A DNA stretch of 64,000 nt from Duganella sp. OV510 (GTDB lineage Bacteria > Pseudomonadota > Gammaproteobacteria > Burkholderiales > Burkholderiaceae_D). Under the pieces are notes generated by a model. That model was given only the letters and a program-made list of their open reading frames with translations. It ran no database searches and was not told the DNA's origin. Position 1 is the first letter of the stretch; every line of letters begins with the position of its first letter. Shown piece by piece: positions 36,701 through 45,703 of this stretch. Made by a program: the position numbers and the translations under genes. Location of the stretch: assembly GCF_900100205.1 (NCBI RefSeq), contig NZ_FNEQ01000009.1:248001-312000 (forward strand), written 5' to 3'.

Positions 36701-39424
36701 ATGTCACTGAGCCGCCGCAGTTTTCTGAAATCCGCCGCCGCTACCGCATTGCCCGCCGTTGCCACGGCTGCGGGAGCGGCGGCTGCCACCTCGCCCGACC
36801 GCAATACCGTCACCACCGGCGACGGCACCGCCGCCTTGCATTGGCTGGAAGGCGGCGTACCCGGCCTCTCTGCCGGCACCACGCTAGGCGTACCATGGCC
36901 ACGCGGACGCCATACCGCCAAACAGGCTGTTGCGCTGGCGACAGAGGACGGCAAGCAGGTGCCGGTACAAAGCTGGCCGCTGGCGTGGTGGCCGGATGGC
37001 TCGATCAAATGGTCGGCGCATGCACTGCCCGCCAACGCTGGCTTGTCAGCCACGCTGCAACTGAAGCCGGTCGCCAGCGCGCCGACGCCAGCCAGCGCCG
37101 TCACGCTGACGGAACGCAGCGACAGCATCGTGGTCGACACGGGTGTCATCCGCTGCACCGTGCCGCGCCGTGGCAACCATGTGATCCAGTCGATCACGCG
37201 CGACGGCCGCGATATCGCGCGCAACGGCAGGCTGGTGGCGCTGACCGCCAATACGCCGGACACCGAGGCCGCCAACACCGTTCAGCGGCATTACGACAGC
37301 ATCGTCAGCGCCGTCACCGTGGAACAGCACGGGCCGGTGCGCGCGGTGGTCAAGGTCGACGGCAAGCACAGCGCCGATGGCCGTGCGTGGCTGCCATTTT
37401 CGTTGCGCCTGTATTTTTATGCCGGCGGCGAATCGGTGCGCATCATGCACACCTTTGTTTTCGACGGCGACGAGCATCAGGACTTCATGCGCGGCCTCGG
37501 CATGCGTTTCGATGTGCCGCTGGATGGCCCGCTGTACGACCGCCACGTGCGCTTCGCCGGTGAAAATCCGGGCCTGTGGGCCGAAGCGGTCCAGGGTCTG
37601 ACTGGGCTGCGCCGCGATCCCGGCGCAGCCTTCCGCCAGGCGCAGGTGGCAGGCATGCCCTGCCCGCCCATCGCGCAGATGGCGCCCCGCGTGTCGTCGG
37701 CGTTGCACTTGGTGCCTGCCTGGGGCGACTACACGCTGTCGCAACTAAGCGCCGACAGCTTCCAGATCCGCAAGCGCACCAAGCCTGGCCACGGCTGGAT
37801 CGACGCCGACGCCGGCCGGCGCGCCGCCGGCAGCGGCTACATCGGCGGCAGCGGCGGCGGCGTCGCCTTTGGCCTGCGCGATTTCTGGCAGCGTCACCCA
37901 ACCCGCCTGGATATCCGCAACGCCCACACCAGCACCGCCGAGGTCACGCTGTGGATGTGGTCTCCGGATGCGCCAGCGATGGACATGCGCTTCTACCACG
38001 ACGGCATGGGCATGGAAACCCACGCGCAGGAACTGCAAGGCCTGGACATCACCTACGAAGACTACGAGAAAGGCTACGGCACACCGCACGGCGTCGCCCG
38101 CAGCAGCGAGATCACGCTGTGGGCGCTGACCGCCACACCGAGCCGCGAGCGCATGGTGCAGATTGCGGCGGCGGTGCAGACGCCGCCGCAACTGGTGGCG
38201 CAGCCGGCGCACTTCCTGGCCAGCGGCGTGTTCGGCGGCCTGTGGAGCCTGCCGGACCGCTCAACGCCGGCGCGCGCGGCCATCGAGGATGAGCTGGACC
38301 GCCGCTTCGATTTCTACAAGGGCCAGATCGAACAGCGCCACTGGTACGGCTTCTGGAATTACGGCGACGTCATGCATACCTATGACGCCGACCGCCACGT
38401 CTGGCGCTACGACGTCGGCGGCTACGCCTGGGACAACTCCGAACTGTCGCCCGACCTGTGGCTGTGGTACAGCTTCCTGCGCGGCGGCCGCGCCGACATC
38501 TTCCGCCTGGCCGAAGCCATGGTGCGCCACACCAGCGAAGTCGATATCTATCACCTCGGCCGCTTCGCCGGCCTGGGCACGCGGCACAATGTGCAGCACT
38601 GGGGCTGCAGCGCCAAGCAGCTGCGCATCAGCGCCGCCGTCTACCGCCGCTTCTATTACTACCTGACCGCTGATGAACGCATCGGCGACATCATGCGCGA
38701 GCTGCTGGATGCGGACAGCAAGCTGGAAGCCACCGACCCGGTGCGCAAGATCGCCAACGCACCGCCCAAGGGCAAATATCCGGCGCGCGCCAGCTTCGGC
38801 ACCGACTGGGGTTCGCTGGCCGGCAACTGGCTGACCGAATGGGAACGCGGCGGCAATCTGCGATACCGCGACAAGCTGCTGACCGGGATGAAGGACATCG
38901 CCGCCATGCCACATGGTTTCTTCAACGCCGACCGCGCCGGCTATGAGCAGGACAGCGGCCACCTGCACAATATGACCGGCGAGCAGGTCGCAGCCAGCCA
39001 TCTGAATTCGGTGTTTGGCGCGGTGGAGATCTTCGCCGAGCTGATCACGCTCACCGGCCAGCAGGATTTCGAGAAGGCGTGGCTCAGCTACTGCACGCTG
39101 TTCAATGCCGACAAGGAGACGCAGAAGCGTGCGCTGGGCATGCCGCACGGCGGCAGCACCGTGCTGCGCGTCGGCCATTCGCGCCTGACCGCTTATGCCG
39201 CCTGGCGCACCGGCGATGCCGCGCTGGCCCGCCGCGCCTGGAGTGAATTCTTCGACCAGCCGCTGAAGCCCCTGCGCACGGTCGCCCTCCACGGCCCGGA
39301 CGTGCTCAATCCGATCCAGGAGGCCGAAGGCATCAGCACCAACGATGCGGCGCAATGGGGACTGGCGGCGATCCAGAACCTGGCGCTGATCGGCGACTAC
39401 CTGCCGGGCGGAGGTGGCCAATGA
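36701..39424 (+). CDS. Tat-exported exo-rhamnogalacturonan lyase-like protein (PL26/YetA-like)
   Basis: A 907-residue exported protein. A twin-arginine signal (MSLSRRSFLKSAAATALPA) opens it. The body matches the PcRGLX/YetA-like family: an N-terminal beta-sandwich region (VPWPRGR, WPDGSIKW), the middle segment FDGDEHQDFMRGLGMRF, and a large (alpha/alpha)-barrel region with NYGDVMHTYD, YAWDNSELSPDLWLW, RHTSEVDIYHLG and GYEQDSGHLHNMTGEQV. PL26 enzymes release unsaturated disaccharides from the end of rhamnogalacturonan chains. It overlaps the next gene by 4 nt. The neighbours (esterases, TonB receptors) agree with pectin use. Confidence 0.8.
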   Translation: MSLSRRSFLKSAAATALPAVATAAGAAAATSPDRNTVTTGDGTAALHWLEGGVPGLSAGTTLGVPWPRGRHTAKQAVALATEDGKQVPVQSWPLAWWPDGSIKWSAHALPANAGLSATLQLKPVASAPTPASAVTLTERSDSIVVDTGVIRCTVPRRGNHVIQSITRDGRDIARNGRLVALTANTPDTEAANTVQRHYDSIVSAVTVEQHGPVRAVVKVDGKHSADGRAWLPFSLRLYFYAGGESVRIMHTFVFDGDEHQDFMRGLGMRFDVPLDGPLYDRHVRFAGENPGLWAEAVQGLTGLRRDPGAAFRQAQVAGMPCPPIAQMAPRVSSALHLVPAWGDYTLSQLSADSFQIRKRTKPGHGWIDADAGRRAAGSGYIGGSGGGVAFGLRDFWQRHPTRLDIRNAHTSTAEVTLWMWSPDAPAMDMRFYHDGMGMETHAQELQGLDITYEDYEKGYGTPHGVARSSEITLWALTATPSRERMVQIAAAVQTPPQLVAQPAHFLASGVFGGLWSLPDRSTPARAAIEDELDRRFDFYKGQIEQRHWYGFWNYGDVMHTYDADRHVWRYDVGGYAWDNSELSPDLWLWYSFLRGGRADIFRLAEAMVRHTSEVDIYHLGRFAGLGTRHNVQHWGCSAKQLRISAAVYRRFYYYLTADERIGDIMRELLDADSKLEATDPVRKIANAPPKGKYPARASFGTDWGSLAGNWLTEWERGGNLRYRDKLLTGMKDIAAMPHGFFNADRAGYEQDSGHLHNMTGEQVAASHLNSVFGAVEIFAELITLTGQQDFEKAWLSYCTLFNADKETQKRALGMPHGGSTVLRVGHSRLTAYAAWRTGDAALARRAWSEFFDQPLKPLRTVALHGPDVLNPIQEAEGISTNDAAQWGLAAIQNLALIGDYLPGGGGQ

Positions 39425-41610
39425 TGCGCCGCGCCTTCGCGCTCGCCGTACTGGCATCTGTCTGCGCGCACGCCGCTGCGGCAGAGGCATGGCACTTCAG
39501 CTTCGGCGACCGCCAGCCGGCCGCCGGCCACACCGCCGTCCGCGCCGACATGCAGTATGACGGCAAGCGTGGCTACGGTTTCGAACCGGGCGCCGAGGTG
39601 CGCGGCAGCACCGCATACCTGACCAGCGACAGGCCTTTCTTCTTTTCCGCCGATCTGCCGGAGGGGAACTACAACGTCACCGTCACACTGGGCGGCAACG
39701 AGGCATCCAACACCACCGTCAAGGCGGAGCTGCGGCGCCTGATGCTGGAACGCGTGGCGACCGCGCCGGGCGCCACCGCCACGCGCACCTTCACCGTCAA
39801 CATCCGCACGCCGCGCATTCCCGCTGCCGTCGGCGTGGCGGCCGGCGCGGTCGAGCTCAAGGTGCCGCGCGAGACTGTGCAGGAAGCCTGGGCCTGGGAC
39901 CGCCGTCTGACGCTGGAATTCAACGGCGAACATCCAGCCATCCGCGCTATCGACATCACACCGGTGCAGGCGCCCACACTGTTCCTGCTGGGCGACTCCA
40001 CCGTCTGCGACCAGCCGGGTGAACCTTATAACAGCTGGGGCCAGATGCTGCCGCGCTTCCTCAAGCCAGGCATCGCCGTTGCCAACCATGGCGAGTCCGG
40101 CGAAACCTATCGCGACTCGCTGACGCGCCGGCGGCTGGACAAGATCCTCAGCGCCATGCGTCCCGGCGACACGGTGCTGATGCAGTTCGGTCACAACGAC
40201 CAGAAGCAGATCAAGGAAGGCAAAGGCGGTCCCTTCACCACCTACAAGGACGAAATCCGCAACCACGTTGAAGCGATCCGCGCACACGGCGGCACACCGG
40301 TGATCGTATCGTCGATGGAGCGCCGCCGCTTCGACGCCAACGGCAAAGTGGCGCCATCGCTGACCGATTACGCAGAAGCCGCGCGCCAGTCAGCGCAGGA
40401 ACTGCGGGTGGCCTTCATCGACCTGAATGCGATGAGCAAGCCGTTCTACGAAGCGCTGGGGCCGGAGAAATCCGCAGCAGCCTTCGCCGAGCCGCAGCCG
40501 GGCAAGGCCGATAACACGCACCATAACAACTACGGCAGCTACCAACTGGCGCAGGCGGTGCTGACCGGGCTGCGTCAAACCGGCCTGCCGGTGGCCAGCT
40601 ACATCGCCGACGGTTACGGCAACTTCGATCCGGCGCATCCCGATCCGGTGGCTGCTTTCGCTGTACCGCCCAGCCCTCAATTCACCAATGAGCGTCCGCT
40701 AGGCGATGAACAAAACGCCTCCGCGCAGGGTTATCTGTTCACCTACTTCATCGGCAATGGCGAAGATGGCTTGCACCTGGCTGCCAGCGACGACGGCTAC
40801 CATTGGGAGAAGCTGGGCCAGGGACGCAGCTTCCTCAAGCCGGGAATCGGCAACGCGAAGCTGATGCGTGATCCCTGCATCGTGCGCGGGCCGGACGGCG
40901 TGTACCACATGGTCTGGACCTCGGGCTGGAAGGAGAACAATATCGGCTACGCCTCGTCCAGAGATCTGATCCACTGGTCGGCGCAGCGCGCGCTGCCTGT
41001 CATGGCACATGAACCGGGCACGCTGAACGCCTGGGCGCCGGAGATCATCTACGACGAGCAGCGTGGTGAGTACCTGATCTTCTGGGCCTCCACTGTAACG
41101 GGGAAATTCCCGCAGACCGACGGCTCGTCCGAGGACAAGTACAACCACCGCATGTACGCCACCACCACCAAAGACTTCGCCACCTTCACGCCAACCCGGC
41201 TGTTTTACGATCCTGGCTTCAGCGTGATTGACGCCACCTTCTTGCGCGCCAACGGCAAGCGCTATCTGCTGGTCAAAGACGAAACGCGCAACCCGCCGCG
41301 CAAATACCTGCAGGTGGCTGAAGCGCCGGACTTGCAAGGTCCGCTCGGTAAACTGAGTTCGCCGATCTCCCCGCCTGGCGTGTGGGTGGAAGGCCCGACC
41401 GCCATCCAGGTCGGCGCCGACACCATCATCTACTTTGACGCCTACATGGACAAGCACTACGGCGCGCTGCGCTCGCGCGACATGGTGCACTGGGAGGACG
41501 TCAGCAAACAGATGCACTTTCCCGACGAAGGCACGCCGCAGCGCGTCCGTCATGGCACAGTCATCGCGGCGCCCAAGGAACTGCTGGACAGCTTGCGCAG
41601 GACGAAATAA
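39421..41610 (+). CDS. Rhamnogalacturonan acetylesterase fused to a GH43-like beta-propeller
   Basis: A 729-residue exported two-enzyme protein. A signal peptide (to HAAAA-E) precedes a galactose-binding-like beta-sandwich (residues about 25-180). A CE12 SGNH esterase follows: FLLGDSTVCDQP (Ser), VLMQFGHNDQKQ (Asn) and DNTHHNNYGSYQLA (His). From about residue 425 a five-bladed propeller of the GH43/GH117-like clan appears: MRDPCIVRGPDGVYHMVWT, NAWAPEIIYDEQRGEYLIFW and WVEGPTAIQVG. It would deacetylate rhamnogalacturonan and remove a side-chain sugar (arabinose or galactose). Two adjacent Met codons start it; GGAGG lies upstream. Confidence 0.82.
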   Translation: MMRRAFALAVLASVCAHAAAAEAWHFSFGDRQPAAGHTAVRADMQYDGKRGYGFEPGAEVRGSTAYLTSDRPFFFSADLPEGNYNVTVTLGGNEASNTTVKAELRRLMLERVATAPGATATRTFTVNIRTPRIPAAVGVAAGAVELKVPRETVQEAWAWDRRLTLEFNGEHPAIRAIDITPVQAPTLFLLGDSTVCDQPGEPYNSWGQMLPRFLKPGIAVANHGESGETYRDSLTRRRLDKILSAMRPGDTVLMQFGHNDQKQIKEGKGGPFTTYKDEIRNHVEAIRAHGGTPVIVSSMERRRFDANGKVAPSLTDYAEAARQSAQELRVAFIDLNAMSKPFYEALGPEKSAAAFAEPQPGKADNTHHNNYGSYQLAQAVLTGLRQTGLPVASYIADGYGNFDPAHPDPVAAFAVPPSPQFTNERPLGDEQNASAQGYLFTYFIGNGEDGLHLAASDDGYHWEKLGQGRSFLKPGIGNAKLMRDPCIVRGPDGVYHMVWTSGWKENNIGYASSRDLIHWSAQRALPVMAHEPGTLNAWAPEIIYDEQRGEYLIFWASTVTGKFPQTDGSSEDKYNHRMYATTTKDFATFTPTRLFYDPGFSVIDATFLRANGKRYLLVKDETRNPPRKYLQVAEAPDLQGPLGKLSSPISPPGVWVEGPTAIQVGADTIIYFDAYMDKHYGALRSRDMVHWEDVSKQMHFPDEGTPQRVRHGTVIAAPKELLDSLRRTK

Positions 41611-41672
41611 CATTTATATTGGCTTTTTACAAAGCAGAAATACGCCAGCAACAAGACTTGTTTAGATTTGTA

Positions 41673-44003
41673 ATGATGCAAACTCCCCTGATCCCCGCCG
41701 GCCTGGCCGGCCTGACCTTGCTGTGCGCTGGCGCCGCAGCGCACGCACAGACGCAGCCTGCCACGCCTGCCGCGCCGGCAAAACCGGCCGTCTCCGCTGA
41801 AACCAGCAAAAAGCCCGAGGAAAAGCCCGTCGACGATAGCGCCATGCAGCGCATCGAGGTAGTGGCGCAACGGCCGAATGAGCAGATCGACCGCTCCGTC
41901 TACGATCTCAAACAGGAAGTGATTACGCCTGCGGCATCGGCCGCCGACGTTATCGCCAACGTCCCCAACGTGACGGTGGACCAGGATGGCAAAGTCGCCA
42001 TTCGCGGCAATCAGAACACCCAGATTTTTGTCGACGGCAAGCGCTCCGCGATGTTCTCCGGCGCGAACGCCGGCGATGCGCTGAACAGCTACCCGGCCGA
42101 AGCCCTGGAAAGCGTCGAGGTCATCACCGTGCCGGGCGCCGAATTCGGCTCCGAGGGCGGCGGCGGGCCTATTCTCAACCTGATCACGCGCCGCGTCCGT
42201 CCCAAGGGCGGCCAGGGCGCCATCAGCGCCGGCATCGGGCCGGATGGCCGCCATAACGCCTCCATCGTCGGCAGCTACAACGAGGGCCGCTACCAGATCG
42301 AGGGCCAGGCAGGCGTCAACCGCAACGTAAACGAGCGGACAGGCTGGTCCAATTCGCTGGTCAACAGCGGCACCAGCACCTCGTCCACGCTGCGCGAAGG
42401 TTCGAGCCGCTCGGCCTCGAACACCTTCATGCTGAATCCAACCTTCACCTACAACATCGGCGAAACCGACCGCGCGCGGCTGGCGCTCAACTACAACCGC
42501 ACCAATAGCGACAACGCGTCGCTGTATGACTACCTGACCTACCAGGGCGCACCGACGCCGTACCAGCAATACAGCCAGCGCAGCAACGGCGACAGCCACA
42601 TGACGGTGTATCAGGTGGCGTTCACCTACGAGCAAAAATTCAATCGCACCGATAAGCTGAACTACGATTTCCGCACCTCCGGCAATGACCGCGAAGGTGA
42701 GAGCCGCAATCTGAACAGCTACACCATCCTGCCGCCGACCGGTCCGCGCGCGCAGTTCCTGAACGGGAATAACACCACCAGCCGCCTGAGTGAATTCAGC
42801 ATGGACTACACCAAGGCCATTACGCCGATGGTGCTGCTGACGGCAGGCGCCAAAGCCGGCGTCAACACCGGCCAGACCGACGCCGACTACTTCAACGTCG
42901 ATCCGCTCACCGGCGAGGAGATCATCGACGTCAACCGCGCCAGCGCGTTCAAGACCACCGAGCACTCTTACGCGGTCTACTTCACCGCCAACACCAAGCT
43001 GACCGACCACTGGACCATCAAGCCTGGCCTGCGCTACGAGAAGATCGACCGCGACATCGAGTACATCAACCAGAACAACTCCAGCGGCGATACCAGCAAG
43101 CGGCTGATGCCAAGCATGTTTGTGCAATACGCGTGGGGAGAGCTGGGCAACTCCACGCTGACCGGTGCGTTCACCCGCCGCATCACGCGCCCTTCGCTGG
43201 CGGACATCAACCCGAATGTCCAGTATGTGAACGACACCAGCTACACGCTGGGCGATCCGCGCATCGCGCCGATGCATGGTGATAAATACGAACTGAAATA
43301 CGATGATAAATCCGGCTGGCTGAATTACACCATCACGCCCTATCGCGAGAAGGACTCGCCGCTGATAGGCCGCGCGCTGACGCCGGTGCCCGGTACAGCG
43401 ATCGTGATCAGCGAGGCGATGAACTATGGCGCGAAAACCACCAGCGGCATCAGCATCAACGTCCAGGGCCGCCCTGACCGTTCGCTGAACTTTGGCGCGA
43501 CCATTAATCTCCAACACCTGACGCAATCCGTGCTGGCGAACCAGTACAACACCGATGGCACGCGCTACACCAAGGAATTTGAACTCGTTTCCAATCCCAG
43601 GATCGTGCAATTGCGCGCGCAATACACCGTCGGCGACCACACCTTCCAACTGAATGGAAATTACAACGGCAAGCGTTTGAACGGCTTAAGCCAGGTCGAC
43701 TCCACGTGGCAGGTCAATCCCGGCTGGAGCTGGCGCCTTGCCCCTGGCATTACGCTGCGCTCCAGCATCCGCGATCTGTTCAACAGCAACGTGAATCACA
43801 ACATCCAGTATTCGGACACGGTGCAGTCGGAAAGCTACAGCAAGCAGGCTGGCCGCGTCTATACGGTCGCGCTAAGCTTCAGCCTGGGCGGCGTGACTGG
43901 CGATTCGCGCCTGCGTAACGGCGGCAATATGTTCCGTGGCCAGCCTGGCGAAGGTGGGATGCGCGGTCCTGGCGGCGGCGGTGGCCGCAGCGGCCCCGGT
44001 TAA
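41673..44003 (+). CDS. TonB-dependent receptor with Gly-rich C-terminal extension
   Basis: A 776-residue outer-membrane receptor. Signal peptide to about residue 25 (GAAAHA-Q), a Pro/Ala/Lys-rich linker, TonB-box-like MQRIEVVAQRP, a plug domain (VIANVPNVTVDQDGKVAIRG, FVDGKRSAMFSG) and a 14-type outer-membrane protein-beta-barrel. Instead of ending at the last strand with an aromatic residue (YTVALSFSLGG), it carries about 36 more residues rich in Gly, Arg and Pro. It is 62 nt after the esterase fusion, so probably the uptake component of the pectin operon. Its stop overlaps that of the convergent esterase gene by two bases. Confidence 0.85.
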   Translation: MMQTPLIPAGLAGLTLLCAGAAAHAQTQPATPAAPAKPAVSAETSKKPEEKPVDDSAMQRIEVVAQRPNEQIDRSVYDLKQEVITPAASAADVIANVPNVTVDQDGKVAIRGNQNTQIFVDGKRSAMFSGANAGDALNSYPAEALESVEVITVPGAEFGSEGGGGPILNLITRRVRPKGGQGAISAGIGPDGRHNASIVGSYNEGRYQIEGQAGVNRNVNERTGWSNSLVNSGTSTSSTLREGSSRSASNTFMLNPTFTYNIGETDRARLALNYNRTNSDNASLYDYLTYQGAPTPYQQYSQRSNGDSHMTVYQVAFTYEQKFNRTDKLNYDFRTSGNDREGESRNLNSYTILPPTGPRAQFLNGNNTTSRLSEFSMDYTKAITPMVLLTAGAKAGVNTGQTDADYFNVDPLTGEEIIDVNRASAFKTTEHSYAVYFTANTKLTDHWTIKPGLRYEKIDRDIEYINQNNSSGDTSKRLMPSMFVQYAWGELGNSTLTGAFTRRITRPSLADINPNVQYVNDTSYTLGDPRIAPMHGDKYELKYDDKSGWLNYTITPYREKDSPLIGRALTPVPGTAIVISEAMNYGAKTTSGISINVQGRPDRSLNFGATINLQHLTQSVLANQYNTDGTRYTKEFELVSNPRIVQLRAQYTVGDHTFQLNGNYNGKRLNGLSQVDSTWQVNPGWSWRLAPGITLRSSIRDLFNSNVNHNIQYSDTVQSESYSKQAGRVYTVALSFSLGGVTGDSRLRNGGNMFRGQPGEGGMRGPGGGGGRSGPG

Positions 44004-45703
44004 TTCGCGCTGACGGGCAGCGAAGGCGCCGGTCTCAGATCGGCCGCCGCAATCGATTGCCCTTGCGCCGACAGGTAGGCGCCAAGAGGATTGCCTTGCA
44101 ATCCCTTGAAGGCCGCCACCACGCTCTGCGCATTGAACACGGCCCCAGCGTCATTGGTGTGCGTGCGCGCGTCGGAGAAATAGGTGCCGACAGTCTGCGC
44201 GCCGAGCTTGCGGTAGCCGTCGCTGACCACCATGGTCAGGTCGGCGAATTGCGCGCCCTCGTTGCGTGCCACGTGCTGGTCCCAGGCGGCGAAGCTGGCG
44301 AAATCTCGGCTCTGCTCCCATACATCCTTGTGCGGCACCGGCGACAGCAGGATCACGCTGGCGCCCTTTGCACGCGCACTGGCCACGTAGTTCGCCATAT
44401 ACCAGCCGAAGGTGTGAACCTGCTCCTTGCTGCCATCCGGCTTGCTGTCCTCCACCGTCTCCGGGCCAATACCTTTTCCGGATGCGCGGCCTTTCATCGC
44501 AGGATCGCCAATGCGGCCGCCGTCATTGTGGCCAAACTGGATCGCCACCACATCCCCCGGCTTGAGCTGATCCAGCACACGCTGCCAGCGGCCTTCCGTA
44601 TAAAAGGTGCGGCTGCTACGGCCACCGATGGCGTGGTTGACCAGATTGATCTTGTTCGCATCGAAGTATGGCGCGATGCGTTCACCCCAGCCGATGGCGC
44701 CATTCACGCCGCCACTTTTCACCGTCGAATCACCGACCAGAAATAACGTTGGCAACGCCGCATCGCGCGGCTTCTCGGCGGAGACTTTGGCGGCATCGAC
44801 CACCGGCCGTTCATCCTCCAGCGGCGGTATCGCCTGGCCGGCGCTGCTCAACGCCAGCGGCAGCCGCAAGGCTTTCAATCCAGCCACCACCGTGCGCGCA
44901 TTCAGTTCGGCGCCGGCCCAGTTGGTATGCACGCGTTCTTCCGGTGTGGTTTGCGGGAACAACTGCATCACCGCATCGCGACCCAGTGCGTCGTACTGGC
45001 GCGCCACCTGCTCGTTCAAGTCGATAAAGCCGACCTGCTGCTGGCGTGCCACCTGCGCCGCCCAGCCGCCGTAGCCGTCACGGCTGCGGCCTATCTTTCC
45101 ATCAGCCTCCCACGCCTTGCGGGGAATCGGCGAACAGATCACCGGCGTTGCACCGCGCCGCCTGATCTCGGCGATGTAGAAGCGCAGATACCAGCCGTAG
45201 CTATGCACTGTCTCGTGCTTGCCGGTCAGGAGGTTGTCGATCTGTTCGCTTTCCTCGCCAACGCCCTTGATGGTGCCGCGTGCGCGGCTGGTGTCGTTGA
45301 TCGCACCGCTGTCGTTGTGGCCGAACTGGATCAGCACCACGTCGCCAGCCTTGATAAACGCCTGCGTGCGCTCCCAGTGGCCGCTGCTCAGGTAAGTACG
45401 GCTGCTCAAGCCACCAACCGCGCGGTTGACCACATTGAGCCTGGCCGTATCGAAGTATGCGGCCAGCGGATTGCCCCAGCCCCACTGCCCCGCCGGTCCC
45501 TTGCCCTGGCCATCATCATGGCCGTTGCGCACGGTGGAGTCACCGATCAATATCAGCGATGGCAGGCCTGGAATCGCCGGCTCGGGCAACACCACCTGTG
45601 CCCGTGCCGGGTCCGTGTTGACGGCAACCGGCACGGCCTGGGCAATCGCTGCTGTGGCGCAGCACCACAGCAGCATCGTGGCGATCCAGCGGCACCGCAT
45701 CAT
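44000..45703 (-). CDS. Tandem rhamnogalacturonan acetylesterase (two CE12 domains)
   Basis: A 567-residue exported protein with two complete SGNH/CE12 domains. Domain 1 (about residues 45-290): LILIGDSTVRNGHDDG, VLIQFGHNDSG, and THTNWAGAELN-type His block (VHTNWAGAE). Domain 2 (about 320-550): TLFLVGDSTVKSGG, VAIQFGHNDGG and THTNDAGAVFNAQ. Ser, Asn, Asp and His of both catalytic sets are kept, so both may be active. A signal peptide ends near AIA-Q. ATG 45703 shares one base with the stop of the upstream receptor gene, and the two are surely co-transcribed. Confidence 0.88.
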   Translation of the reverse strand: MMRCRWIATMLLWCCATAAIAQAVPVAVNTDPARAQVVLPEPAIPGLPSLILIGDSTVRNGHDDGQGKGPAGQWGWGNPLAAYFDTARLNVVNRAVGGLSSRTYLSSGHWERTQAFIKAGDVVLIQFGHNDSGAINDTSRARGTIKGVGEESEQIDNLLTGKHETVHSYGWYLRFYIAEIRRRGATPVICSPIPRKAWEADGKIGRSRDGYGGWAAQVARQQQVGFIDLNEQVARQYDALGRDAVMQLFPQTTPEERVHTNWAGAELNARTVVAGLKALRLPLALSSAGQAIPPLEDERPVVDAAKVSAEKPRDAALPTLFLVGDSTVKSGGVNGAIGWGERIAPYFDANKINLVNHAIGGRSSRTFYTEGRWQRVLDQLKPGDVVAIQFGHNDGGRIGDPAMKGRASGKGIGPETVEDSKPDGSKEQVHTFGWYMANYVASARAKGASVILLSPVPHKDVWEQSRDFASFAAWDQHVARNEGAQFADLTMVVSDGYRKLGAQTVGTYFSDARTHTNDAGAVFNAQSVVAAFKGLQGNPLGAYLSAQGQSIAAADLRPAPSLPVSAN

